This document shows, one piece after another, positions 9,522 to 18,105 of a stretch of 64,000 bases of DNA; the first letter of the stretch is position 1; every line of letters begins with the position of its first letter. The position numbers and the translations under genes are program-made. The DNA is from CAKZLS01 sp963771545 (GTDB lineage Bacteria; Pseudomonadota; Alphaproteobacteria; Rhodospirillales; Defluviicoccaceae), in the NCBI GenBank assembly GCA_963771545.1, contig CAVYTX010000002.1, positions 1,178,001 through 1,242,000 of the forward strand. Direction: 5' to 3'. The notes beneath the pieces are model-generated. The model searched no databases. It saw nothing but the letters and a program-made list of their open reading frames with translations, and was not told where the DNA came from.

Positions 9522-9826
9522 CCCCCTCCCCGCTGGAATGCGCGATCGAACCGGGCGAGCGCGGCGGCCGCCTGTTCGGTGTCGTAACCCACGAATTCCA
9601 GGGAAACATGCGTCACGGGAAGCGCGAGAAGAGCAATGCGCCGCCGCGTTTCCGGCGACACGACGATCTCCAGGCGACGGCCTCCCACGCCCACGGTGAT
9701 ACGATGGCCATCGATCCGGAAATCGCCGGTCCCGAGCGCGCCCGGAAGAATTCGAAAGAAATCCCGATGACTGATCGTCATCTCCTTGTCGAAGCGGATG
9801 ACGTCGGCATCAGCCTTATCCGGCAT
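9518..9826 (-). CDS. Conserved small protein of the AOR cluster, function unknown
   Basis: The 102-residue protein is read from the ATG at 9826, which sits 5 bases after the stop of the MoaD-like gene. I do not recognise a named domain. It begins acidic (MPDKADADVIRFDKEMTIS), has an alternating beta-like middle (GHRITVGVGGRRLEIVV) and ends in Gly-Gly-Gly. It overlaps mobB by an ATGA. Position and coupling make a role in W/Mo cofactor insertion or oxidoreductase maturation likely. The terminal GGG is interesting beside a ubiquitin-like MoaD gene but may be chance. Confidence 0.7.
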   Translation of the reverse strand: MPDKADADVIRFDKEMTISHRDFFRILPGALGTGDFRIDGHRITVGVGGRRLEIVVSPETRRRIALLALPVTHVSLEFVGYDTEQAAAALARFDRAFQRGGG

Positions 9827-9831
9827 TCTTC

Positions 9832-10083
9832 TCAGCCGCCCGCGATCGGCGGCCAAATGGCAAGCGCGTCTCCCTGTTCGAGAACGCGGGCATCGCGTTC
9901 GCTGGTCGGCACGAAATTGCCGTTCACCAACACCAGATGGCAATGCTCCAAGGGCAGGTTGAGTTGGCGGATGACATCCATGACGCTCGCGCCCTCGACC
10001 ACGGGCAGATCGGCGGTGTTGTCGCGGCTATTGGACGGCAGATAGCGGCCCAGCAGGGCATATAGCTTGACGGTAACGTTCAT
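9832..10083 (-). CDS. MoaD/ThiS-family sulfur carrier with C-terminal Gly-Gly
   Basis: The 83-residue beta-grasp protein has a start (MNVTVKLYALLGRYLP) and end (ALAIWPPIAGG) matching MoaD/ThiS sulfur carriers. The C-terminal Gly-Gly is intact, so it can be adenylated and thiocarboxylated. In this cluster it presumably supplies dithiolene sulfur for the tungsten cofactor of the aldehyde oxidoreductase. It lies 9 bases downstream of the FAD-oxidoreductase gene. MoaD versus ThiS cannot be settled by sequence alone; context favours a MoaD role. Confidence 0.82.
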   Translation of the reverse strand: MNVTVKLYALLGRYLPSNSRDNTADLPVVEGASVMDVIRQLNLPLEHCHLVLVNGNFVPTSERDARVLEQGDALAIWPPIAGG

Positions 10084-10092
10084 GGCTCCTCG

Positions 10093-11349
10093 TCAAGCAC
10101 CCGCGCGCGCCACATACGCTTCCGCCATTCGATGGGGATCCTCGGTCAGCCGCTTTTTCCATGGTCCAAGGGATACCCCGCCCTGAATCAGCCCTCGCAG
10201 AACCCCAACCCAATCCGTGCGCCCCAGGCTAATCGCGCCCACCAGACGATCTCCGTCGAACTGAAGGTTGATGTACTTGAATGCGTCCTCGTCAACTCTC
10301 TCCGCCAACTCGCCGCCGTCCACGCCCTGCCACAGACCGAACGAGCAGGAAACCAAACCCAAGGTATCGAGCACGTTCATCACCACGCTTCCCTTGTATC
10401 GGGCATTGCCACCCGCCATGTTCAGCGCCGCGATGCGTCCGTGGTCGGCCGCCGTCGGCTGAACCGCGTGCACCGAAACCCCGCCGGTGGAGAAGTCCGG
10501 TCCCTGCGCCACGTCGCCGGCCGCATAAACATTCGGGCGATTGGTTCGGGGAAAGTGGTCCACCAGCACGCCCTGGTCGGTGTTGATTCCGCTGCCGTCG
10601 AGAAAATCCATGTTGGCCCGGACGCCGGCCGCGACGACAACCAAATGGGCCGATATTTCCTGTCCATCGCCGAGGCCAACACGAAGCGTGCCCAGGTCGC
10701 CGGCCCGAGCCGATGTCTGCTCGATCTCGGTGATGCTCGTGGACGTCAGCACCCTCACGCCCTTGGCCTCGCACCATCGCTTGAGCATGCCGCCGGCAAC
10801 GGCGTTCAGCATCCGCGGAACCATGCGATCGCCCATCTCCACCACGGTCAAAGACACATCGCGTTTGACCAACGCTTCCAGGATGATGCAGCCGATAAAA
10901 CCGGCTCCCAGCAACACCACATGGGATCCGGGCTCCGCCAGGCGGACAATGGCTCGAGCGTCTTCGAGCGTCCAGCACGCATGGACGCCGGGCAAGTCAA
11001 GACCGTCGATGGGAGGGCGTATGGCGCTGGCGCCGGTTGCCAACAACAATCGGTCGAACGACAGGGTCTCACCGCCCCTCAGATCCACCTGGCCGCGCTC
11101 GGGCGACACCCCCTGGACCCAACCAGGGCGCACGTCGATGTCCAAATTCTGGCAGTATCCGGTCGTCTTGCGGATTTGCGTTCCGGCCTCGTCGATGTTT
11201 CCGGACAGATAGTAAGGTATCGCCATCCGCGAATACGGGGGCCCCTCCTCGCCGTGCAACAGGACGATGTCACCATGGGGGTCCGTCTTGCGGAGGGTCT
11301 CGGCGGCGATCACGCCCGCCGGACCGGCGCCTGCGATCACATGGCGCAT
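10093..11349 (-). CDS. aorC: FAD/NAD-dependent oxidoreductase subunit of aldehyde oxidoreductase (AorC-like)
   Basis: From ATG 11349 the protein has 418 residues. The N-terminal FAD-binding fold reads MRHVIAGAGPAGVIAAETL, the central NAD-binding fold reads HVVLLGAGFIGCIILEAL, and the FAD-contacting segment reads NVYAAGDVAQG. This is the class of NADH oxidoreductase seen as the third subunit of the bacterial tungsten enzyme AorABC. There it passes electrons from the ferredoxin subunit to NAD. The neighbouring aorB and aorA homologues and the same strand support this role. A rubredoxin or nitrite reductase-type reductase is the alternative. Confidence 0.78.
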   Translation of the reverse strand: MRHVIAGAGPAGVIAAETLRKTDPHGDIVLLHGEEGPPYSRMAIPYYLSGNIDEAGTQIRKTTGYCQNLDIDVRPGWVQGVSPERGQVDLRGGETLSFDRLLLATGASAIRPPIDGLDLPGVHACWTLEDARAIVRLAEPGSHVVLLGAGFIGCIILEALVKRDVSLTVVEMGDRMVPRMLNAVAGGMLKRWCEAKGVRVLTSTSITEIEQTSARAGDLGTLRVGLGDGQEISAHLVVVAAGVRANMDFLDGSGINTDQGVLVDHFPRTNRPNVYAAGDVAQGPDFSTGGVSVHAVQPTAADHGRIAALNMAGGNARYKGSVVMNVLDTLGLVSCSFGLWQGVDGGELAERVDEDAFKYINLQFDGDRLVGAISLGRTDWVGVLRGLIQGGVSLGPWKKRLTEDPHRMAEAYVARAGA

Positions 11350-11473
11350 GAATTTACTCCCGTCACTTCGAAAAAATCCAACCGGCTTGGACACTCAGCG
11401 AGGGAAGACGCACCGAAACGAAGCCTTCCCCCTCGGAGTGCTGTCCAAGCCGAACGTCACGGCCGCCGTCCAT

Positions 11474-13321
11474 TCACAAATTCAGCCGATGCATGGTCTC
11501 GTTGGTGGGGACGCCGTCGGGCGTCCAGCCGCGGACCTGGTAGTATTCCGGCAGCATCTTATCCAGGCCGTTGACCAGGCCCTTGGCCGGACCCGTTTTG
11601 GCCGCCTCCTTGAGCAGGCGCTTGGGCAGGTTGTCGTCCTTGCCCGTGAACCCGGCGTCGAGGTTGTACTTGCGCTCCATGTTCCAGATGCGCTCGCCCA
11701 CCTCCAGCAGCGTCTCGGTGTTCCATGTTCCCTCGCACGCCGCGTCGATCTGCGGCGCGATGTCATCGAGGGTCCAGGCGAACGTGGTGAACACGCAGAT
11801 GCCCGCCGAGTCCACCGCCGCCGTCGCGTCCTGGAACGACTTCACCAGACCCGCCTTGCCGTCGGTGACCAGCGGATCGGTCTTCTCCGGAATACCCAGG
11901 ATTTCCGAAGCAACCGTATAGCCGCGCAGATGACATGCTCCGCGATTGGAGGTGGCGTAGGCCAGCCCCATGCCCTGAATGCCGCGCGAATCGTAGGCCG
12001 GGAACTCCTGGCCCTTGACCTGCATGGCAAGATCGGGATGACCATACTTCTCGCACAACAGCTTGGAGCCGAGCCCGATCTCCGCGCCGAACCCCTCGCC
12101 CCTGCCGGTCAGCTCGGCGATGTCGGTCAGCGCCTTGGCGCTGCCGAACTTGAGCTCGATGCCGCCGGTTTCCGCGGTGGTGAGGACGCCCATCTCGAAC
12201 AGCTCCATGGCGGAGCCCACGGTGGCGCCGAACGAGATCGGATCGAACCCCTGCTCGTTGCAGATGAAGTTGGCGAAGGTGCAGGCATCGAGATCGTCAA
12301 CCCCCGTGGCCGCGCCCAGCGCCCAGGCGGCTTCGTACTCCAGTCCGCCCGACGCCTTCTGATATTGCGGCCGGTCCACCACCGTGTAATGGGTGCGCTC
12401 GATGGCCGAAACCCGTCCACAGGCGATGGTGCACGCGAAACAGGCCGCATTGGTGATGAGATTGGATTTGCCGTCGCTGGCCCGCTTCTCGTGCATGGCC
12501 TCGGCGGAGATGCTGTGCGCGCCCTCGAACTGCACGTCCTTGTGATTGCGCGTCGGCAGCGAGCCGGTCTCGTTGATCACGTTCATCAAAACCTGGGTGC
12601 CGTACGTGGGCAGGCCCTGGCCCGTCACCGCGTTGCCGGCGAGCACCTTCTTGCCGGCCTCCGTGGCCGCCATGAACGCGGCGGGATCCTTGACCCGTAC
12701 ACCGAGGGTGCCGCGGATCGCCACCGCCTTCAGGTTCTTCGAGCCCATCACCGTGCCCACGCCCGAGCGGCCCGCCGCCCGGTGCATGTCGTTGACGATG
12801 CACGCGTACTTGACCCCCTTCTCGCCGGACACCCCGATGGACGCCACCCGGATCAACGGATCCTGATGCTTGGCCTTGATGTGCTCCTCGGTATGCCACA
12901 CCGACGTGCCCCAGATCTCGCCCGCGTCGAGAACCTGGGCGTCGCCGTTCTGGAGAAAGAGATAGACCGGCTTCGGCGCCTTGCCCTCGAAGATGATCAT
13001 GTCGTAACCGGCGTTCTTCATCTCGTTGCCGAAGAAGCCGCCCGAATTCGAGCACGCGATGGCGCCCGTCAGCGCGCCCTTGGTGATCACCGAATAGCGG
13101 CCCGCCGTCGACGCGCATGTCCCGGTCAGGGGACCCGTCGCCATGATCATCTTGTTGTCCGGCGACAGCGGATCCACCCTCGGGTCGGTCTCCTCCACCA
13201 GATACTTGGTGGCCAGGCCCCGCTGTCCCAGATACTGCTGTGCCCACTCCATGTTGAGAGGCTCGTCCACGCAGGTGCCCTTGGACAGGTTAACCCGCAA
13301 AACCTTCTTCGCCCATGCCAT
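11474..13321 (-). CDS. aorB: Tungsten-containing aldehyde:ferredoxin oxidoreductase large subunit
   Basis: The 615-residue protein is full length for the AOR family. The N-terminal AOR domain (ATGPLTGTCASTAGRYSVIT and GRSGVGTVMGSKNLKAVAIR) binds the bis-pyranopterin tungsten cofactor. The iron-sulfur ligands appear in ACFACTIACG. YDSRGIQGMGLAYATSNRGA is another family hallmark. It oxidises aldehydes to acids, or reduces acids at low potential. A good ribosome site (GGGAGG) lies before ATG 13321. It is preceded by a polyferredoxin gene and followed by an FAD-oxidoreductase gene, the order of AorABC. Confidence 0.92.
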   Translation of the reverse strand: MAWAKKVLRVNLSKGTCVDEPLNMEWAQQYLGQRGLATKYLVEETDPRVDPLSPDNKMIMATGPLTGTCASTAGRYSVITKGALTGAIACSNSGGFFGNEMKNAGYDMIIFEGKAPKPVYLFLQNGDAQVLDAGEIWGTSVWHTEEHIKAKHQDPLIRVASIGVSGEKGVKYACIVNDMHRAAGRSGVGTVMGSKNLKAVAIRGTLGVRVKDPAAFMAATEAGKKVLAGNAVTGQGLPTYGTQVLMNVINETGSLPTRNHKDVQFEGAHSISAEAMHEKRASDGKSNLITNAACFACTIACGRVSAIERTHYTVVDRPQYQKASGGLEYEAAWALGAATGVDDLDACTFANFICNEQGFDPISFGATVGSAMELFEMGVLTTAETGGIELKFGSAKALTDIAELTGRGEGFGAEIGLGSKLLCEKYGHPDLAMQVKGQEFPAYDSRGIQGMGLAYATSNRGACHLRGYTVASEILGIPEKTDPLVTDGKAGLVKSFQDATAAVDSAGICVFTTFAWTLDDIAPQIDAACEGTWNTETLLEVGERIWNMERKYNLDAGFTGKDDNLPKRLLKEAAKTGPAKGLVNGLDKMLPEYYQVRGWTPDGVPTNETMHRLNL

Positions 13322-13336
13322 GTTCCGTCCTCCCAG

Positions 13337-13822
13337 TCAGGCCGTCGCCGCGGCGCCGGAGCCGGCGTCGGTCCTGGCCGCCCATTGACGCATGCGATCG
13401 AGCCCCGTCCAGTTGGCGTCGATATAGGTGATGGCGCCGGTGGGACAGGCCTTGGCGCACGCCGGATCGCCAAGACATAGATCGCACTTCATGACCTTGC
13501 CCGAGTCGGCGTTGTAATTCACCGTTCCGAACGGGCACGCGATGGTGCAGACCTTGCAACCCACGCACAGATCGTCGGAGACGATCTTGGCGCCGGTGGC
13601 GCGGTCCAGCGAAATGGCGTCCACCGGACAGGCGTGCATGCACCACGCCTCGGCGCACTGCGTACAGGTGTAGGGAACAAACCGCCCCTCGTCATGAAAA
13701 GCAAACACCTTGATCCGCGACTTCGCCGGATTGAAAGCCCCCTCGTTCACGTAAGAACACGCCATCTCACATTGAAGGCACTCCGTGCACTTGCCCGGAT
13801 CAATGTGCAGTGATTTCTGCAT
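13337..13822 (-). CDS. aorA: Polyferredoxin electron-transfer subunit (AorA-like, four 4Fe-4S sites)
   Basis: The 161-residue protein has four cysteine groups fitting four [4Fe-4S] clusters. They are CTECLQCEMAC, CTQCAEAWCMHACP, CVGCKVCTIACP and CDLCLGDPACAKACP, with ligands swapping between groups in the usual way. The fold is that of HycB/AorA-type ferredoxin subunits. It would carry electrons from the tungsten subunit to the FAD subunit. Its stop lies 15 bases before aorB. The C-terminal Ala/Gly tail is probably disordered. Confidence 0.85.
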   Translation of the reverse strand: MQKSLHIDPGKCTECLQCEMACSYVNEGAFNPAKSRIKVFAFHDEGRFVPYTCTQCAEAWCMHACPVDAISLDRATGAKIVSDDLCVGCKVCTIACPFGTVNYNADSGKVMKCDLCLGDPACAKACPTGAITYIDANWTGLDRMRQWAARTDAGSGAAATA

Positions 13823-13922
13823 TGGTGCTTACTCCCTGAGCATCGTTGGTCGCTGGCGCCCCGCCCGCGGGGGCCGTCCATGAAGCCGGATCTTTACCGG
13901 CATATGGGAAGCACCGGGAAAA

Positions 13923-13992
13923 AGCGAGAGCGTTATCGACGTTCTCGCGCCGCCCGGAGGCCGGACGTTTCATTTTTTTGAATTCCGTCCGG
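13923..13992. promoter_or_regulatory. Structured leader region upstream of aorA
   Basis: Two inverted repeats lie 100-170 bases before aorA. One pairs GCGAGA with TCTCGC around 13924-13947. The other pairs CCGGACG (13961-13967) with CGTCCGG (13986-13992) around a T-rich loop. The position suits a leader control element. I cannot match it to the known Moco riboswitch, so no class is claimed. Confidence 0.25.
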
Positions 13993-14088
13993 AAATAGCG
14001 TAGCAATAAGTGAGGTCATACGCAATTCTTTGACGTCGTGTGCGCCATGTTGGCAATGCGCGCTTAACAAAACCGAGGGCCAAGGGCC

Positions 14089-14424
14089 GTGGACCAAACA
14101 GCCAATCAAACCGCCATCGGGCACAATACGGCGGGCCTTTTCATCGAAGTGGAAGTGCGCCTGTTCAACAGCCTCGCCCGCTTTGGCGGACTGGAAGGAT
14201 TCCGGCGCGTGCTCTCGCTCCCGGCCGGAAGCACCGTCGGCGACATCCTTCGCCAGCTCGGCGTCCCCGCGCCCGAGGTTTTCCTGGCGCTCCGCAACGG
14301 CCGCGACATCACCCCCAGCCTGTACGGCGATCTCAACACCGAAAAGGCGGTGGACGACGGCGACGTAATCGCGCTCTCCGGCCCCGTCCCCTACAGCTGG
14401 GGCTACGGCTCACCAGTGGTTTAA
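14089..14424 (+). CDS. MoaD/ThiS-like protein ending in SPVV rather than GG
   Basis: The 111-residue protein begins at a GTG and has a ubiquitin-like MoaD/ThiS core (VEVRLFNSLARFGG to DVIALSGPVP). The C-terminus reads YSWGYGSPVV, with no terminal Gly-Gly. As written it cannot be activated as a sulfur carrier without processing. It is divergent from aorA, facing the aldehyde oxidoreductase operon. It may be a structural or regulatory relative of MoaD for the tungsten enzyme. A shared regulatory region of 266 bases separates the two genes. Confidence 0.75.
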   Translation: MDQTANQTAIGHNTAGLFIEVEVRLFNSLARFGGLEGFRRVLSLPAGSTVGDILRQLGVPAPEVFLALRNGRDITPSLYGDLNTEKAVDDGDVIALSGPVPYSWGYGSPVV

Positions 14425-14451
14425 GTAGTAGGTCGGGGAAGCGTTCCGAAC

Positions 14452-14655
14452 TTACTCGAGCATGCCTTGCAGCAGCGTCGCGATGCCGAGGAACGAGAAG
14501 AAGCCGGCGACATCGGTGACCGTCGTCAGCACGATGGACGATGACTGGGCCGGATCCTGGCCGAGGCGCCTCAGGACGATGGGGACCAGCGCGCCCGCGG
14601 CGCCGGCCGCGACCATCGACAGCACCATCGACATAGCGATGACGGCGCCGAATCA
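14452..14655 (-). pseudogene. C-terminal remnant of an MgtE-type magnesium transporter
   Basis: About 67 residues match the last two transmembrane helices of MgtE, including ALVPIVLRRLGQDPA and TTVTDVAGFFSFLG. The frame runs upstream to Phe-Gly-Ala-Val-Ile-Ala and then hits TGA, so the cytoplasmic N, CBS and first helices are missing. This is a truncated relic. The break lies at the edge of the region carrying the TPR membrane-protein gene, suggesting an insertion or deletion there. Confidence 0.75.
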
Positions 14656-14975
14656 GACCGCCAGACGGGCTGAGCAATTACAACTTTTCGGGCTATGAAA
14701 AAATTCGCGCGGTGATGTGAACCAGATTACAGTTGAAGAATCGATAGTGCGCAAAAATCGCACCCGATGGTGAAGCTGAGGGCGCTGTCGCGGATAACAG
14801 CGATCACAGCAGGTAGGTTAGGGCACTGGCGGGTCACCTTGCGCGATTTCCCGGCGCCACGCGACCGGCGGTTCCCGGGCTTGATGACGCGCCAGTGCGT
14901 GGACCATAAGCTGCGCACCAAGCGAGCGCACGGTGGTCGCGCATGGGTTAGGCTAGATTTCGGCTAGATGAAGGA
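14656..14975. other. Gene-free junction between mgtE remnant and TPR membrane protein
   Basis: These 320 bases hold no gene I can support. Short open frames on both strands show no recognisable domain. The stretch joins the broken mgtE end to the upstream side of the large membrane-protein gene, so it may contain the rearrangement point. No clear inverted repeats or promoter consensus were found. Confidence 0.4.
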
Positions 14976-14984
14976 TTGCCAGGG

Positions 14985-17906
14985 ATGTCTGCGACGTCTG
15001 TCACGGCGATTTGCCGCTCTCGGGGCCTCATTATGCATTGCGCGGTTGGCGGTGATCGCATCGTCTTCAATGTCATCGTCGCGCTTGTTCTCCTCTTCCT
15101 CTGCGGCGGCCCCACGCTCTCGCTAGCGGCAGGCAAAGTTGTAGGTTCTGGGGCGGCTTACGCAGCGGAGGACGACGAGGTTGTCAGGCTCGCCGAGCAA
15201 GCGAAGGCGGCGTTCCGCAGCCGAATGGAGCCGCCGCCGATCAAAATTACCATTTGGGACATTATGCTCCGCGACCAGACCGCGATCATCCGCGACTTTG
15301 CCCGCGAGAGCCATGATACCGCCGTCGACGCTCTTGTGGCGGAATCGCGGAAGCCCGGGCGGGCAAACGGTGTAACGGCGGCCCTTCGGCAACTGGTCGA
15401 TACCGGCAGGGCCGAGCGCGCCGAAGCCATCTTCAAGGAGATGCTGGACCGAAAAGGGGCCGGGGGCCAAGCCAAGCCTGAGGCGGCCGCCGCGGCGCGG
15501 CACGGGGTCGCGCTGATCGAGCTTCCGGCGGCGCTGGCGCCGGTCATCAACCTGCCGAGCGAAGCGCGCCCTTTGCCGCCTCTGGGAGAGAAGGCGGAAC
15601 CCGCCTATGCTCGTGCCGCGGACCTTGACCCGGACGATCCCTGGAACTGGGTCGTGCTGGCCTGGCTGACGGACAAAACGGAGATTTTTGGCAACTCCCT
15701 GGAGGTTGCCGAGCGAGCCAAAGAGCCGCGAGCCGCGATCGCCGCCCTGCACGTCTTCGGCCTGTTCCGGGCGTGGGCAGGGGAATACCCCCGAGCCGAA
15801 CAAGCCTACGACGCTGCGCTGGCTGTGGCGCGAGAGTGGACAAATGGCGCTCCGGAAAGCACGGAGGCGCAGCGTTATCTCGCGCTCAGCCTCAATCGCC
15901 TTGCTGACGCGCTGCGTGCGCAGAAACGCTACGATGGGGCGGCCGCCGCTTATCAGGAAGCCTACGCGGTTCGTCACCGGCTCGCGGAAGCCGAGCCGGA
16001 CGATCCCCGACGGCAGATCGACCTCATTGCCGCACACATGAATCTGTGGCTCCTGTCCACCGGCCGAGGCGAAAAGATTGAGAGCAACAGCGAGTTCGAA
16101 GAGGCAGGACGCCTCTATCGAGCGCTTGCCGCCGGGGATCCCTTCGCGGCGAGCTATGACCCGGCGAATTCCGGAGGCGTGGGCGTAGTCCTGACGGTCG
16201 CCGGCTCACTTACTTTGGCGATCGGGCTCATTGCCCTGGCGCGCTATCGGCGCGTCATCGCACGATGCATGAAAGCGGCGGCCGAAGCCGGCGGGATCTC
16301 CGTCCCCGGCGCGCCGGCGTCTCGTCCGCCTATGGCGCAGAACCCAGGCGATCTACCGCTGCGTTCGCTCGAGGCGACGGAGGCTCGCAAGCATGCAGGC
16401 GCATTTCGCTCCGCGACCGTTGCCAGCGCCATCCAGGCTTCCCGTCGGGCGGCGTGGGTTTACACCATCGCCGGCATCGCGTTCGCTCTCGTCGGCTGCG
16501 TGCTCTGGCTGCATCTGGGGGAGACCGAGATTACCTGGCCGAGGGCGCTCGGCAAGGCCCTGCCCCTGGCATGGCCGGTCGTCTTGACGCTCGCCCTGCT
16601 GTGGGGGCCGGATCGCCGCCGGCTGGGGTTGCTCTTAATCGGTTACTTCGGCGTCCTGCTCGCGTTCTGCACCCGCATTGCCTTCAGCGACACGCCGCCG
16701 CTCGAGATGTACGGCGTGACAGTGCCTCCCTTCGCGCAGCCCTTGATCGTGTTCGCGACCGACGCCGCACCGACGCTGTTTCTGCTCGTTTTTCTCAACC
16801 GACGCATACGCGCCATAGGCCCGGTGCTGCTGACGCTGATGATCATCCTCGCGATCGGGTCCCAACTCGCGATGATTGGGGCCAGCACCTACGTAGGCAT
16901 GAGTATGATGTCCCGCCTGTCGGCGCTGCTGGGCAACGCGCTGCCGGCCATCACGGTTCTCCTGATCGTGGACGTCCTCGGCATGCTGCTGTTCCTGCCC
17001 GTCGGATGGCTGGCAATCTCTTGGCTCCGTCGCCTCTATGACGCAAAAGCGTTCAGCGAGCAGACCCTGGTCTTCAACTCGATCTGGCTGTTCCAGGCGC
17101 TGATCTTGTGCAGCGCGACCGTCTACTGGGCAGGACTTCTCGGATGGCTCGGCCTCGGCGCTTTCGCCGTCTACAAGCTGATTGTCTGGATCGGTTTGCG
17201 ACCGCTGGCGAAAGCCGCGGCAAGGCGGTCGCCGGCGCGGCTGCTGCTACTGCGCACCTTCGGCTTCCGGCGGCGGAGCGAGCGGTTCTTTGACCTGCTG
17301 GGCGCCCGCTGGCGCTATGCTGGCCCGATCCAGCTGATCAGCGCCCCCGACCTAGCCGGCCGCTCGATCGATCCGGACGAGTTCATGGACTTCCTCAGCG
17401 GCCGGTTGCGCCACCGGTTCGTGATCGAGCCGGGCGACCTGGAACGCCGGTTCGGCGAGGTCGACAACCGCCCGGACCCGGACGGCCGCTATCGCGTGAA
17501 CGAATTTTTTTGCGGCAATGACGCCTGGCGGCCGGCAGTGACGCGACTGATGGCGGAGAGCGATCTTGTTGCCATGGATTTGCGCGGGTTCTCCCCCGCC
17601 AATGAGGGCTGCCTGTTCGAGCTGCAGTCGCTGGTCGACACGGTGCCGGTGGCGCGGGTGGTTGTGCTCACTGACAGGAGCACCGATGTGCCCTTCTTGC
17701 GGCAGATCCTCGGCGAATGCTGGCGGCACATGGACGCTGGCTCGCCGAACCAACGGGCTCCCGGCGCGCTCACGCTACTGGCAACCGGCCGCCGCGAAGT
17801 CGCCGCGGTCGCCGCTCTGCTTGCGATCGCCGACGAAGTCGTGGCCGCCCGGGAGACAAGCGCCCGGCCGGCGGCACCAGCGCTGAGCGCCGCGCCGGCG
17901 CAATGA
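14985..17906 (+). CDS. Large membrane protein: TPR region, polytopic membrane core, soluble C-terminal domain; function unknown
   Basis: The protein has about 973 residues. One hydrophobic segment near residues 26-50 is a signal or anchor. A helical TPR-like region follows (about 60-370: GEYPRAEQAYDAALAVAREW, KRYDGAAAAYQEAYAVRHRL). From about 390 to 740 come some ten hydrophobic segments. The last 200 residues are soluble and begin LLLLRTFGFRRRSERFF. They contain NEFFCGNDAW, MDLRGFSPANEGCLFEL (about residue 864) and VVLTDRSTDVPFL. The Asp-x-Arg-Gly-Phe-Ser...Asn...Glu-Leu pattern resembles TIR-like or nucleoside-processing folds, but I cannot assign it. The gene stands alone. ATG 14985 was chosen for an upstream AAGGA; ATG 15033 is also possible. 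Confidence 0.8.
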   Translation: MSATSVTAICRSRGLIMHCAVGGDRIVFNVIVALVLLFLCGGPTLSLAAGKVVGSGAAYAAEDDEVVRLAEQAKAAFRSRMEPPPIKITIWDIMLRDQTAIIRDFARESHDTAVDALVAESRKPGRANGVTAALRQLVDTGRAERAEAIFKEMLDRKGAGGQAKPEAAAAARHGVALIELPAALAPVINLPSEARPLPPLGEKAEPAYARAADLDPDDPWNWVVLAWLTDKTEIFGNSLEVAERAKEPRAAIAALHVFGLFRAWAGEYPRAEQAYDAALAVAREWTNGAPESTEAQRYLALSLNRLADALRAQKRYDGAAAAYQEAYAVRHRLAEAEPDDPRRQIDLIAAHMNLWLLSTGRGEKIESNSEFEEAGRLYRALAAGDPFAASYDPANSGGVGVVLTVAGSLTLAIGLIALARYRRVIARCMKAAAEAGGISVPGAPASRPPMAQNPGDLPLRSLEATEARKHAGAFRSATVASAIQASRRAAWVYTIAGIAFALVGCVLWLHLGETEITWPRALGKALPLAWPVVLTLALLWGPDRRRLGLLLIGYFGVLLAFCTRIAFSDTPPLEMYGVTVPPFAQPLIVFATDAAPTLFLLVFLNRRIRAIGPVLLTLMIILAIGSQLAMIGASTYVGMSMMSRLSALLGNALPAITVLLIVDVLGMLLFLPVGWLAISWLRRLYDAKAFSEQTLVFNSIWLFQALILCSATVYWAGLLGWLGLGAFAVYKLIVWIGLRPLAKAAARRSPARLLLLRTFGFRRRSERFFDLLGARWRYAGPIQLISAPDLAGRSIDPDEFMDFLSGRLRHRFVIEPGDLERRFGEVDNRPDPDGRYRVNEFFCGNDAWRPAVTRLMAESDLVAMDLRGFSPANEGCLFELQSLVDTVPVARVVVLTDRSTDVPFLRQILGECWRHMDAGSPNQRAPGALTLLATGRREVAAVAALLAIADEVVAARETSARPAAPALSAAPAQ

Positions 17907-18105
17907 GGGAACCGCTTCTCTACGAATTCCTAGACTGATCTCAAGATGAGAAAGTGAAATGTCTCACCGCCACATCGTAGGTATTAGCAAAGGCAGCGGA
18001 GTTTTCACAATGCGCACTGGAACTATTTTCATGAAACGACAAGGCGAAAAGTGACCTTCGGGAGTACGGGTCGCGGAACTCGTGGGCCGTGGTTTCGGGA
18101 TTTTC

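Noticed and set aside
10132..11574. A 480-codon plus-strand frame
   Set aside because: It is antisense to the FAD oxidoreductase gene, and no recognisable protein features were found.
11267..13480. A 737-codon open frame on the plus strand
   Set aside because: It is antisense to aorB and shows low-complexity Arg/His/Gly composition without motifs.
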